A stretch of DNA of 8,012 nt from Bacillota bacterium (GTDB lineage: Bacteria > Bacillota > Clostridia > Saccharofermentanales > Fastidiosipilaceae). The DNA is taken from positions 1 to 8,012 of the forward strand of contig JAEZYR010000052.1 of NCBI GenBank assembly GCA_023442635.1. Direction: 5' to 3'. Positions 1-6,060 of the stretch are shown one piece after another (position 1 is the stretch's first letter; each line of letters starts with the position of its first letter). The notes beneath the pieces are model-generated. The model was not told the origin of the DNA, ran no database searches, and saw only the letters and a program-made list of their open reading frames with translations. Position numbers and translations under genes: made by a program.

Positions 1-471
1 TTTGATATCGATGCCAACGGTATCGTGAACGTGTCTGCCCAAGATAAGGCAACGGGCAAGAGCCAAAAGGTGACCATTACAGCTTCGACCAACCTCAGTA
101 ACGAAGAGATCGAAAAAGCTGTCAAAGAAGCCGAGCAATTTGCAGCTGACGACAAGAAAAAGCGCGAAGAGGTTGATGCTAAGAACCAGGCTGAGTCGAC
201 CATTTACATGGCCGAAAAGAGCATCCGTGATTTGGGCGACAAGCTCGAGGCCAATGAGAAGAGTGAGCTTGAAACGCAGATTGCGGCGGTCAAGCGGGAG
301 ATTGAGGCCAATCAGGTTGAGGGTATGAAGCAGGAGAGTGAGAAACTCCAGCAGCTCATCTACAAGCTGAGCGAGAAGCTCTACCAGCAAAATGCTACTC
401 AACAACCTGAAGTGACCCAGGCTGAGCCAGATGCTGGCCAGTTCAAGGATGGCGGCGCCGATCAGGCCTAA
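1..471 (+). CDS. dnaK: Molecular chaperone DnaK (Hsp70), C-terminal fragment; 5' end outside window
   Basis: The reading frame is open from base 1, so this is the last 156 residues of a gene that starts upstream. DnaK is the cytoplasmic ATP-dependent Hsp70 chaperone that binds exposed hydrophobic segments of unfolded proteins together with DnaJ and GrpE. The fragment opens with the end of the substrate-binding beta domain (FDIDANGIVNVSAQDKATGK, then QKVTI), closely matching known DnaK. The charged helical lid follows, ending near EKLQQLIYKLSEKLYQQ. The protein then finishes with a short tail of about 26 residues, Gln/Glu/Asp/Ala-rich and ending GGADQA. It lacks the acidic VVDADFEEV-type ending seen in many DnaK proteins, and neither other frame restores it just past the stop. 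Identity is certain; the GTG at 25 is internal and not a start. The next gene is its co-chaperone dnaJ. Confidence 0.97.
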   Translation, partial: FDIDANGIVNVSAQDKATGKSQKVTITASTNLSNEEIEKAVKEAEQFAADDKKKREEVDAKNQAESTIYMAEKSIRDLGDKLEANEKSELETQIAAVKREIEANQVEGMKQESEKLQQLIYKLSEKLYQQNATQQPEVTQAEPDAGQFKDGGADQA

Positions 472-606
472 GTTTTGGATTGGCTTAAAACGTACGCGAG
501 GAGGAAGCGGCTGAGGAGACCTTGGCTGCCCCTCTCCCTTACGGCAAGAAAGAGGCTGTTGGCGTATCCTACTAGGCGCACAGAAGAACATATATGGACA
601 GAGACT

Positions 607-631
607 GTGCCAGCTCCTGAAGGGCTGGCAT
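607..631 (+). terminator. Hairpin downstream of dnaK, possible weak terminator or attenuator
   Basis: TGCCAGCTC (608-616) pairs with GGGCTGGCA (622-630) around a 5-nt loop CTGAA, with one G-U pair in the stem and another possible at its base. The stem is strong, but what follows is TCTTGTCT rather than a clean T-run. Partial termination or protection of the dnaK 3' end is more likely than full termination. It lies about 135 nt after the dnaK stop. Confidence 0.45.
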
Positions 632-714
632 CTTGTCTAGAGACTAGGCTTTGCTCTTGGCCAGATCCTTTGGACTGCGTGAAGAGATTAGGGCAAGCGA
701 GTGGTAGTGAGCAA

Positions 715-739
715 GGTTCAAACATATGGGTTTTGAACC
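715..739. repeat. Perfect 8-bp inverted repeat upstream of dnaJ
   Basis: GGTTCAAA (715-722) and TTTGAACC (732-739) are exact reverse complements separated by the 9-nt CATATGGGT. The repeat lies 49 nt before the dnaJ start. As RNA it forms a hairpin in the dnaJ leader; as DNA it could be an operator. Arm length and spacing recall an operator such as CIRCE, but the sequence is not CIRCE. There is no T-run, so it is not a simple terminator. Function is unknown. Confidence 0.5.
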
Positions 740-774
740 CTAGGGCGCTAGCAAACGTAAAGATAGTAAAAGAG

Positions 775-780
775 AAAAGG
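775..780 (+). promoter_or_regulatory. Ribosome binding site of dnaJ
   Basis: AAAAGG ends 8 nt before the ATG at 789. This spacing supports ATG 789 over the immediately preceding in-frame TTG at 786, which would add only one residue. Confidence 0.6.
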
Positions 781-788
781 AATCATTG

Positions 789-1946
789 ATGGCAGAGAAG
801 AAAGACTACTATGAGCTCCTAGGGGTCAGCCGTCAAGCTAGCAACGATGATCTAAAAAAGGCCTATCGACAGCTGGTCAAGCGTTATCATCCAGATGTCA
901 GCCAAGATCCAGATGCAGAAGAGCGCTTCAAAGAAATCAGCGAAGCCTACGCGGTCTTGAGCGACCCCGAAAAACGTCAGCAGTATGATCAGTATGGCCA
1001 CGCCGCTTTCACTGGAGCAGGTGGAGCTGCTGGCTTTGATATGAATTTTGACTTTAATGACATTCTCCGCCAGTTTTTTGGTGGGGGTTCAGGCTTCGGT
1101 GGTTTTGCTTCTTCAGGCCCCTTCCAAGCTTCGCGCAGAGCCACCGTCACGCCAACGCAAGGCGCCCACATACGCTATCGCATGACTTTGGATTTTCTAG
1201 AGGCGGCCTTTGGGACTGAGCGCGATATTGTCGTCAAAAAAGAAGACCTGTGTCCAGTCTGTGAAGGCAGTGGTGCTGAACCGAATACAGAAGTCAAGAC
1301 TTGCCCCCATTGTCAAGGCACGGGCGTGGTTCAAGAGCGGCAGCAGACTCTGTTTGGGACGGTGATGAGCCAGCGCGTTTGTCCCCATTGCCAAGGTTCA
1401 GGCAAGCAAATTGAGCATCCATGTCACCACTGCCACGGTCGAGGTCGAACCCAAACCGAACAACAAGTGCATGTGAAAGTTCCTGCTGGTATTAACCAGG
1501 GGGAAATGCTTACGATGCGCGGGGCGGGTGAGCCTGGTGAGCACGGAGGCCCCTATGGAGATCTGTATATTCAGATCCAAATTAAGCCCCACGCCATTTT
1601 CCAGCGCGAGGGCTACAATGTCTACTGTGAGTTGCCAGTGACCTTCGCCCAAGCAGCTTTGGGAGCCACTGTAGATATACCGACGATTGACGGCCCAGAA
1701 CCCTACCAAATTCCAGCTGGTAGTCAGGCTGGTGATGAGATTCGCTTGAGATCTAAGGGCATCCCCGTGCTCGGTAGAGATCGTCAGCGAGGAGATCAGA
1801 TTGTGACGCTCCAGCTCGAAGTTCCGCGCAATCTCTCAGAAGAGCAACAGCAGCTATTGAGGAACTTTGATGACACGCTTCATGCAGGCAATTACCAAAA
1901 AAGGGAACGCTTTTTTGATAAACTCAAAAACCTCTTTCGCAGCTGA
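789..1946 (+). CDS. dnaJ: Chaperone protein DnaJ (Hsp40, type I)
   Basis: This 385-residue protein has the full class I DnaJ layout and normal length. The J domain (about 6-70) carries the HPD triad at 34-36, which stimulates the DnaK ATPase. A Gly/Phe-rich linker follows (about 74-112). The zinc-binding domain has four CxxCxGxG repeats starting at Cys155, Cys172, Cys198 and Cys212, with all eight zinc cysteines present. The C-terminal substrate-binding beta domains run to about 345 and end in a dimerisation segment. It delivers unfolded substrates to DnaK in the cytoplasm and can itself prevent aggregation. It lies downstream of dnaK on the same strand and 26 nt before prmA, with which it is probably co-transcribed. 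I prefer ATG 789, which gives MAEKKDYYELLG, the usual N terminus. Nothing is missing or broken. Confidence 0.98.
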   Translation: MAEKKDYYELLGVSRQASNDDLKKAYRQLVKRYHPDVSQDPDAEERFKEISEAYAVLSDPEKRQQYDQYGHAAFTGAGGAAGFDMNFDFNDILRQFFGGGSGFGGFASSGPFQASRRATVTPTQGAHIRYRMTLDFLEAAFGTERDIVVKKEDLCPVCEGSGAEPNTEVKTCPHCQGTGVVQERQQTLFGTVMSQRVCPHCQGSGKQIEHPCHHCHGRGRTQTEQQVHVKVPAGINQGEMLTMRGAGEPGEHGGPYGDLYIQIQIKPHAIFQREGYNVYCELPVTFAQAALGATVDIPTIDGPEPYQIPAGSQAGDEIRLRSKGIPVLGRDRQRGDQIVTLQLEVPRNLSEEQQQLLRNFDDTLHAGNYQKRERFFDKLKNLFRS

Positions 1947-1972
1947 TGATTTGAAAAACTAAAGAGGTATGT

Positions 1973-3028
1973 ATGGATACAGAACAAGTTTGGCTAGAGT
2001 TTCAAATCAGTTGTGACAGCGACAGCGCGGATCTCATTTCCGAGCTTCTGACTGAAGAAGGCGCCCTGGGTGTTGCTATTGAGGATCCAGAGGATCTCAA
2101 GCGTCTTCTCGAGGATGACCAAACGACTTTATTCTTGGATCCCGACCAAGTCTCCATGTTGTCAGGACCTGCCATCTTGCGCGTGTGGTTTCCCGATGAT
2201 CAAGAGGGTGATACCCAGCGCTATGAAGCCTGTATCCAGGATATTTTGGCTCGAGTTGAGCGAGAAACAGGTTTCCAATCAACGCTGCTTCAGCATAAGC
2301 AAGTTGGTCAAAATGACTGGGTCGAAAGTTGGAAGAAGTACTACCATACCTTACAGATTAGTCGTCGCTTGTGGGTCGCGCCCACTTGGGAGGATATCGA
2401 AGTGCCCACAGGCGTCACCTGCTTGCGCTTAGATCCTGGGGCGGCCTTTGGTACGGGTAGCCATGAGACGACCGCTCTCTGCCTAGAGGCCTTAGATGAT
2501 TTTTTGCATCAAGGTTCCAAAGTTTTGGACGTGGGGACAGGTTCAGGTATATTGGCAATTGCTGCGGCTAAACTAGGCGCTAGGCGTGTGGACGCCTGTG
2601 ATACAGATCCTCATGCGATCAAAGTAGCTGAGCAAAATGCAGCGGCCAATGGAGTGGGTGATCGTATTGCATTTTGGTCTGGACCATTAGCGGCGAGAGA
2701 GGGTATATGGACGCAAGCAGAGTTGACAGACAGACTCGAAGTGGAGCGCCTGGAGAAAGCCTATGCTCGTTATGATCTGATCACGGCCAATTTGCTGGCA
2801 GACATTATTGTGGCTGAGATGCCAAAACTCGCAGCTGCGCTCTCAGAAATGGGCATTTTGATTTGCTCTGGCGTCATCAAGGATAGGGGAAAAGACGTGA
2901 TCCGCTGTGCACAAAAGCATGGCCTGAGATCACACAGCGTGATGGAGCGAAATGACTGGCTCTGCCTGCTCTTTGTGCACCAAGATCAAGGGCAATCTGC
3001 TTATGATGAAGTGCAACTAAGTTCATAA
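1973..3028 (+). CDS. prmA: Ribosomal protein L11 methyltransferase PrmA
   Basis: PrmA uses S-adenosylmethionine to trimethylate amino groups of ribosomal protein L11. The 351-residue product has the N-terminal L11-recognition domain, then the family signature NDWVESWKKYY (114-124) and LDPGAAFGTGSHETT (153-167). The SAM-binding motif VLDVGTGSGIL (184-194), acidic VDACDTDPHA (206-215) and NLLADII (273-279) follow. Two signature positions differ from the common LDPGMAFGTGTH form (Met to Ala, Thr to Ser). The protein is longer than the roughly 310 residues usual for the family. Most of the surplus seems to be a charged segment near 238-263, between the SAM domain strands, plus a short C-terminal extension. 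AAAGAGG ends 5 nt before ATG 1973. Its position after dnaK-dnaJ is typical of Firmicutes. Identity is secure. Confidence 0.96.
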   Translation: MDTEQVWLEFQISCDSDSADLISELLTEEGALGVAIEDPEDLKRLLEDDQTTLFLDPDQVSMLSGPAILRVWFPDDQEGDTQRYEACIQDILARVERETGFQSTLLQHKQVGQNDWVESWKKYYHTLQISRRLWVAPTWEDIEVPTGVTCLRLDPGAAFGTGSHETTALCLEALDDFLHQGSKVLDVGTGSGILAIAAAKLGARRVDACDTDPHAIKVAEQNAAANGVGDRIAFWSGPLAAREGIWTQAELTDRLEVERLEKAYARYDLITANLLADIIVAEMPKLAAALSEMGILICSGVIKDRGKDVIRCAQKHGLRSHSVMERNDWLCLLFVHQDQGQSAYDEVQLSS

Positions 3029-3048
3029 GATTCCTCTTAAGCATCTAG

Positions 3049-3140
3049 AAAAGAGACTCCTCGAAAGTGAACTGAGCCTCCTGGATCTGGGCTTTCTTTG
3101 GCCAAATTCAGGTTGAAGTTCAAAGCTGAGGAGTCTTTTT
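3049..3140. terminator. Long composite hairpin terminator after prmA, possibly bidirectional
   Basis: AGACTCCTC (3054-3062) pairs exactly with GAGGAGTCT (3128-3136), and the flanking A-run (3049-3052) pairs with the T-run (3136-3140). Nested inside are GAACT/AGTTC (3069-3073 with 3117-3121) and an imperfect stem (3080-3092 with 3101-3112) around a pyrimidine-rich loop, so nearly the whole element folds. The T-run makes it a good terminator for prmA. On the other strand the hairpin is followed by TCTCTTTTCTAG, so it could also stop transcription of the minus-strand ORF at 3188-3427. Confidence 0.75.
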
Positions 3141-3141
3141 G

Positions 3142-3164
3142 TTGAGGAAAAAATTGAGGAAAAA
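3142..3164. repeat. Two tandem copies of TTGAGGAAAAA, 12-nt period
   Basis: TTGAGGAAAAA occurs at 3142-3152 and again at 3154-3164, separated by a single A. It sits just after the prmA terminator. Read from the minus strand it gives two T-rich blocks, which may be part of the 3' region of the minus-strand ORF. No function is evident. Confidence 0.6.
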
Positions 3165-3187
3165 GCAGCTATGAGTTATTTCTAGGA

Positions 3188-3427
3188 TCAAGATAGTTGG
3201 GAAGGGTCTTGGACTTTTTCTGGGTTTAAGGGCTCGGCTGGGTTGCAGGATAGCGAATGAATGCGGCGCAATTCGCGTTGGCGTAAAAGAATGAGGAAAA
3301 TGAGACAGCAGACTACAGCAAGACCAGAAAGAAGACCAATCATAAAGCTGTGGTAGCTCATCATGAGTTTTAGAGGCTCAGACAAGATCGCGAAAGCCCA
3401 CGACGTAATGGGGGAGGATAAAGACAT
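3188..3427 (-). CDS. Putative small single-pass membrane protein, unknown function
   Basis: The product would be 79 residues and I do not recognise it. It has one clear hydrophobic segment at about 28-48 (FMIGLLSGLAVVCCLIFLILL), followed at once by basic residues RQRELRR (49-55). By the positive-inside rule this suggests an N-out, C-in single-pass protein. The C-terminal ~24 residues are polar and Pro-rich. Gene-like signals support it: GAGGAG lies 9 nt before the ATG (3427 on the minus strand), an extended -10 element (TGC-TATGAT) lies about 50 nt upstream, and a hairpin follows downstream. It is the only gene-like content of the spacer between prmA and glgC. Against it are its short length, lack of a known family and no visible homologue. 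Met22/Met23 are alternative starts but lack a Shine-Dalgarno. I infer a real but lineage-specific gene. Confidence 0.5.
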   Translation of the reverse strand: MSLSSPITSWAFAILSEPLKLMMSYHSFMIGLLSGLAVVCCLIFLILLRQRELRRIHSLSCNPAEPLNPEKVQDPSQLS

Positions 3428-3436
3428 GCTATGGCA

Positions 3437-3442
3437 CTCCTC
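3437..3442 (-). promoter_or_regulatory. Ribosome binding site of the small minus-strand ORF
   Basis: On the minus strand GAGGAG ends 9 nt before the ATG at 3427. It is the only good Shine-Dalgarno near any of the candidate starts, so it favours the 79-residue form over starts at Met22 or Met23. Confidence 0.45.
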
Positions 3443-3462
3443 TTCATTCTTGGATTAAATAT

Positions 3463-3478
3463 TGATCTGACCGGATCA
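3463..3478. repeat. 16-bp imperfect palindrome over the minus-strand promoter
   Basis: TGATC (3463-3467) and GATCA (3474-3478) flank the 6-nt TGACCG. The site overlaps the proposed -10 and start point of the minus-strand promoter, where a repressor operator would be placed. The arms are only 5 bp, so chance is possible. Confidence 0.3.
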
Positions 3479-3483
3479 TAGCA
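3475..3483 (-). promoter_or_regulatory. Possible extended -10 promoter for the minus-strand ORF
   Basis: On the minus strand TGCTATGAT reads as an extended -10 (TGn plus TATGAT, five of six to consensus). The -35 position, 17 nt upstream, is poor (CAAATA), as can happen with extended -10 promoters. Transcription would start near 3468, giving a leader of about 40 nt. Confidence 0.35.
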
Positions 3484-3489
3484 TAAGCC

Positions 3490-3542
3490 AGATGGCCTAT
3501 TTGAGGGGAAATAAACTTGTCTAATAGATGGCTTGCTATTTG
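3490..3542. repeat. Split direct repeat AGATGGC / CTATTTG
   Basis: AGATGGC-CTATTTG occurs at 3490-3503 and again at 3526-3542, the second copy with a 3-nt TTG insertion between the two heptamers. The copies start 36 nt apart in the divergent region between the minus-strand ORF and the glgC promoter. They could be paired regulator sites or a decayed duplication. Confidence 0.35.
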
Positions 3543-3547
3543 TGGGT

Positions 3548-3590
3548 TTGACTAGATATAGTAGAGAATAGATGATTGATATGTGATAAT
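3548..3590 (+). promoter_or_regulatory. Probable glgC operon promoter region
   Basis: The best candidate is an extended -10, TGT-GATAAT (3582-3590), with a weak -35 TAGAGA at 3562-3567 and a 17-nt spacer. A second arrangement pairs TTGACT (3548-3553, five of six) with GATGAT (3571-3576) over 17 nt. Either would give a leader of roughly 85-100 nt before glgC. The surrounding A+T richness (about 3540-3620) contrasts with the coding regions and supports a promoter here. Confidence 0.45.
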
Positions 3591-3616
3591 ATGACTGAAA
3601 GAAAGAGGCATATTTT

Positions 3617-3648
3617 AGGCAGAAAGCATGATTTCTGACGTTAGGCCT
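3617..3648 (+). promoter_or_regulatory. Hairpin in the glgC 5' leader
   Basis: CAGAAA (3620-3625) and TTTCTG (3632-3637) are exact complements around the 6-nt GCATGA, and AGG (3617-3619) can pair with CCT (3646-3648) outside them. It lies about 20 nt upstream of the glgC Shine-Dalgarno. The structure is small and has no T-run; it matches no riboswitch I recognise. Confidence 0.3.
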
Positions 3649-3668
3649 CGGTAATCTCGCATGATATG

Positions 3669-3676
3669 AAGGAGGG
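3669..3676 (+). promoter_or_regulatory. Strong ribosome binding site of glgC
   Basis: AAGGAGGG is an essentially perfect Shine-Dalgarno. It ends 5 nt before ATG 3682. The in-frame GTG at 3676 overlaps this sequence and so cannot use it, which fixes ATG 3682 as the start. Confidence 0.85.
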
Positions 3677-3681
3677 TGTCC

Positions 3682-4941
3682 ATGAAAAAAGAACTCCTCG
3701 CTATGATTTTGGCTGGGGGGCAAGGCTCGCGATTGGGGTGTTTGACAACGCATATGGCCAAGCCAGCCGTGCCTTATGGAAGCCGTTATCGCATCATTGA
3801 TTTTACCTTGAGTAATTGCACAAATTCGGGTATCGATACGGTTGGCGTGCTGACCCAATATCAGCCGCTGGCCTTGAATACCTATGTTGGCAATGGGCAC
3901 CCCTGGGATCTTGATCGGTCGAATGGTGGTGCCTTTATTTTGCCGCCCTATCAGCATGCGAGTGGCAGCGATTGGTACAAGAACACGGCCAATGCGATCT
4001 ACCAGAACATCGCTTTTATGGATAGTTTTAATCCAGAGTATGTTCTGATTCTCTCAGGTGATCATATTTATAAAATGCGCTATTCCGCCATGCTCGAAGA
4101 GCATATAGCGAGCGGCGCAGATGTGACGATTGCCGTTTACGAAGTTCCTTGGGATGAGGCAAGTCGCTTTGGCATCATGAATTGCGACGAGAACGGCCAG
4201 ATTGTTGAGTTTGAAGAAAAACCAGCCAAACCGAAGAGTAATTTGGCTTCAATGGGTATCTATTTGTTCAATTGGCAACTTTTGCGCAAAAGCCTTATTG
4301 AAGATGAAGAAGACCCAGAGAGTGAGCTTGACTTTGGGCGCAACATCATTCCGCGTTTGCTCAAAGAAAATAAAAAGCTGATGACCTATCGCTTTGCGGG
4401 CTATTGGAAGGATGTTGGAACCATCAAATCGTTGTGGGAATCCAACATGGATATTTTGGATAGACCTGACGACATCAATTTCCATGAAAAAGCATGGCGT
4501 ATTTATTCTAGAAACCCAGTTCGTCCAGCTCACTATATTGGCGTGGGCGCTCGTGTCAGATCCTCAGCATTGACAGACGGCTGTCATATCAGCGGTGATG
4601 TCGAGCATTCAGTTCTTTCCCACTCAGTCAGGGTGGAGGCAGGAGCGGTCGTGCGCGATTCTGTCCTGATGCCGGGTGTGACCATACGCAAGGGGGCTAG
4701 GGTCGAAAAAGCCATCATCGGCATGGGCACAGAGATCGGTGAGGGTGCTCAGATTGGTGGCGGTGATGGCAAGGGCAACCCCTACTACAACAGCCGCATA
4801 TGTGCGGACGGTATTACGCTGGTCGATGGCGGCCTGAGCATTCGAGCCGAAGCCAAGATACCAGGCAACTGCATGGTTTGCACACAGGTCGACGCTGGCG
4901 AAGAATCTGTCATTGAGAATGAGTCAGTGTCAGCACTATAA
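3682..4941 (+). CDS. glgC: Glucose-1-phosphate adenylyltransferase, catalytic subunit GlgC
   Basis: GlgC makes ADP-glucose and pyrophosphate from ATP and glucose-1-phosphate, the committed step of bacterial glycogen synthesis. The 419-residue product has the N-terminal nucleotidyltransferase fold and, from about 285, the left-handed beta-helix built of hexapeptide-like repeats. Visible motifs are AGGQGSRL (11-18), KPAVPYGSRYRIIDF (27-41), WDLDR (75-79), SGDHIYKM (125-132), FEEKPA (177-182) and YWKDVGT (241-247). Asp127 corresponds to the E. coli metal-binding Asp142, and Lys180 to the glucose-1-phosphate-binding Lys195. The E. coli fructose-1,6-bisphosphate lysine Lys39 falls on His24 at the same offset, so that mode of activation is not expected. 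This alignment is from memory. The gene is first in an operon and lies 9 nt before glgD. Confidence 0.97.
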   Translation: MKKELLAMILAGGQGSRLGCLTTHMAKPAVPYGSRYRIIDFTLSNCTNSGIDTVGVLTQYQPLALNTYVGNGHPWDLDRSNGGAFILPPYQHASGSDWYKNTANAIYQNIAFMDSFNPEYVLILSGDHIYKMRYSAMLEEHIASGADVTIAVYEVPWDEASRFGIMNCDENGQIVEFEEKPAKPKSNLASMGIYLFNWQLLRKSLIEDEEDPESELDFGRNIIPRLLKENKKLMTYRFAGYWKDVGTIKSLWESNMDILDRPDDINFHEKAWRIYSRNPVRPAHYIGVGARVRSSALTDGCHISGDVEHSVLSHSVRVEAGAVVRDSVLMPGVTIRKGARVEKAIIGMGTEIGEGAQIGGGDGKGNPYYNSRICADGITLVDGGLSIRAEAKIPGNCMVCTQVDAGEESVIENESVSAL

Positions 4942-4950
4942 GGGGGAAAT

Positions 4951-6060
4951 ATGCTTAGAAATTGCTGTGGCCTGATTATTGCCGACGATCACCGGATTCA
5001 TTTAGGTGAACTGAGCCGCCCTCGTGCGCTGTCGGCCATGCCCTTTGGCGGCCGCTATCGGATTATTGACTTTTTGCTTTCCAACATGGTGAACTCGGGT
5101 ATTCACACGGTGGGTATCACGACCTATAACAAATACAAAAGCCTGATGGATCATATTGGCACGGGCAGTGCCTGGGACCTCGATCGCAAGACTCAGGGGC
5201 TGTATTTGATGACACCTTTTGTCAGCTCGGATAGCTATGTAGGTTCGGGTAGCGATGACCTATCGGCTATCTTGAATCTCTATCGGGAATTGACGCAACC
5301 TTACATCGTAATTGCCAGCAGCAACGTGATCATGAACTGCAATTTTGCGGACCTCGAAAGCTTTCATCATGAGCGCAAATCGGATATTACGGTCATGTAT
5401 AAGCGTGATGGTGAAAAGGTCGACCAGCCGAATGTCATTTTGGATATGACACGCCTCGGGAGGATCAAGGGTGTCTTTGAGAACCCCCTTAATCCAGTTT
5501 CCAATCGTTCGAGCCTCGGGGTGGTGATGATGCACCGAGATCTGTTTGTTCAACTCCTAGGAGATGCGATTTCACGTGGCGAACGCGATGTAGACCTGGC
5601 TTATTTCCTGAAACAGTATGACCGCTACAAGGTTTATGGCTATGAGTTCAAGGGTACGGTGTTGCGGATCAACTCCGTACAAAATTACTTCCATGAGACG
5701 ATGAGGGTTCTGGGTGAGCCTGAATATAGCGATATTTTCTGGCCGACGCGTCCTGTTTTCACCAAGGTCAAGGACGAGGCGCCAGCTATCTACTCAGACT
5801 CCTGTGTCGTTGAACACTCGATGGTATCAGACGGTTGTCGGGTTCAAGGCAGTATCCAGCATTCCATGCTCTTCCGCGGCGTAACGGTTTGTGGCCAAGC
5901 GCGTTTGAAAAATTGCATTATCTTCCAAGATAGCTACATTTCTGAGGGCTGCGAGCTGGAGAATGTCATCATCGACAAGGACTGTGTCATTCGCCCAGGC
6001 ATTAAGCTGATCGGCCAAGAAGCCTATCCGATGGTCATCGGCAAGGGGGCTGTCGTATGA
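4951..6060 (+). CDS. glgD: GlgD, non-catalytic partner of ADP-glucose pyrophosphorylase
   Basis: GlgD is the Firmicutes paralogue of GlgC that joins it in a heterotetramer and raises its activity. At 369 residues it keeps the same fold: FGGRYRIIDFLLSNMVNSGI (32-51) and WDLDR (75-79) match GlgC, and the C-terminal half has hexapeptide-like turns from about 280. The catalytic features are lost. The Gly-rich nucleotide loop is replaced by IIADDHRIHLGEL (9-21). The SGDHIYK motif becomes SSNVIMN (123-129), so the catalytic Asp is Asn125. The sugar-phosphate lysine of FEEKP is absent (FENPL, 176-180). This degeneration is normal for GlgD and argues for a structural or regulatory role. AAGGGGG, overlapping the glgC stop, ends 4 nt before the ATG, so translation is probably coupled. 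Its stop overlaps the glgA start. Confidence 0.96.
   Translation: MLRNCCGLIIADDHRIHLGELSRPRALSAMPFGGRYRIIDFLLSNMVNSGIHTVGITTYNKYKSLMDHIGTGSAWDLDRKTQGLYLMTPFVSSDSYVGSGSDDLSAILNLYRELTQPYIVIASSNVIMNCNFADLESFHHERKSDITVMYKRDGEKVDQPNVILDMTRLGRIKGVFENPLNPVSNRSSLGVVMMHRDLFVQLLGDAISRGERDVDLAYFLKQYDRYKVYGYEFKGTVLRINSVQNYFHETMRVLGEPEYSDIFWPTRPVFTKVKDEAPAIYSDSCVVEHSMVSDGCRVQGSIQHSMLFRGVTVCGQARLKNCIIFQDSYISEGCELENVIIDKDCVIRPGIKLIGQEAYPMVIGKGAVV

Larger units (their letters stand above)
472..788 (+). other. Long dnaK-dnaJ intergenic spacer with inverted repeats, no credible gene
   Basis: This 317-nt gap separates two genes that are often close together. Open frames exist on both strands, but their translations are Arg-rich or featureless, start with TTG or have no Shine-Dalgarno, and resemble no family I know. 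What can be seen are two good inverted repeats (607-631 and 715-739) and a short symmetric GTCTAGAGAC around 635-644. I found no CIRCE operator (TTAGCACTC-N9-GAGTGCTAA) and no promoter with both hexamers well matched. It is probably a transcribed untranslated spacer that sets the relative levels of dnaK and dnaJ; that role is inference. Confidence 0.6.

Noticed and set aside
468..725. Open frame of 85 codons on the minus strand in the dnaK-dnaJ spacer
   Set aside because: No recognisable motif, membrane segment or promoter; it ends on the dnaK stop region and overlaps the hairpins.
711..745. tRNA-like GGTTCAAA reminiscent of a T-loop
   Set aside because: The matching arm makes a simple hairpin with the wrong loop size, and no acceptor, D or anticodon stems can be built around it.
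786..788. TTG at 786 as the dnaJ start
   Set aside because: It would add one residue directly before ATG 789, which has proper Shine-Dalgarno spacing and gives the normal DnaJ N terminus.
475..789. Open frame of 104 codons on the + strand between dnaK and dnaJ
   Set aside because: TTG start, no Shine-Dalgarno, Arg- and Trp-rich composition without motifs, and it runs into the dnaJ start. It looks like untranslated spacer.
3676..3678. GTG at 3676 as the glgC start
   Set aside because: The codon lies within the AAGGAGGG Shine-Dalgarno that serves ATG 3682, so it has no usable binding site.
3370..3957. Minus-strand open frame of 195 codons upstream of and into glgC
   Set aside because: It overlaps about 275 nt of the certain glgC coding sequence and the smaller membrane ORF. 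The translation has no family features and looks like a chance shadow.
4951..6060. GlgD as a second active ADP-glucose pyrophosphorylase or a decayed pseudogene
   Set aside because: The nucleotide loop and catalytic Asp are replaced as in known GlgD proteins, but the frame is intact and well conserved, which fits a functional non-catalytic subunit.
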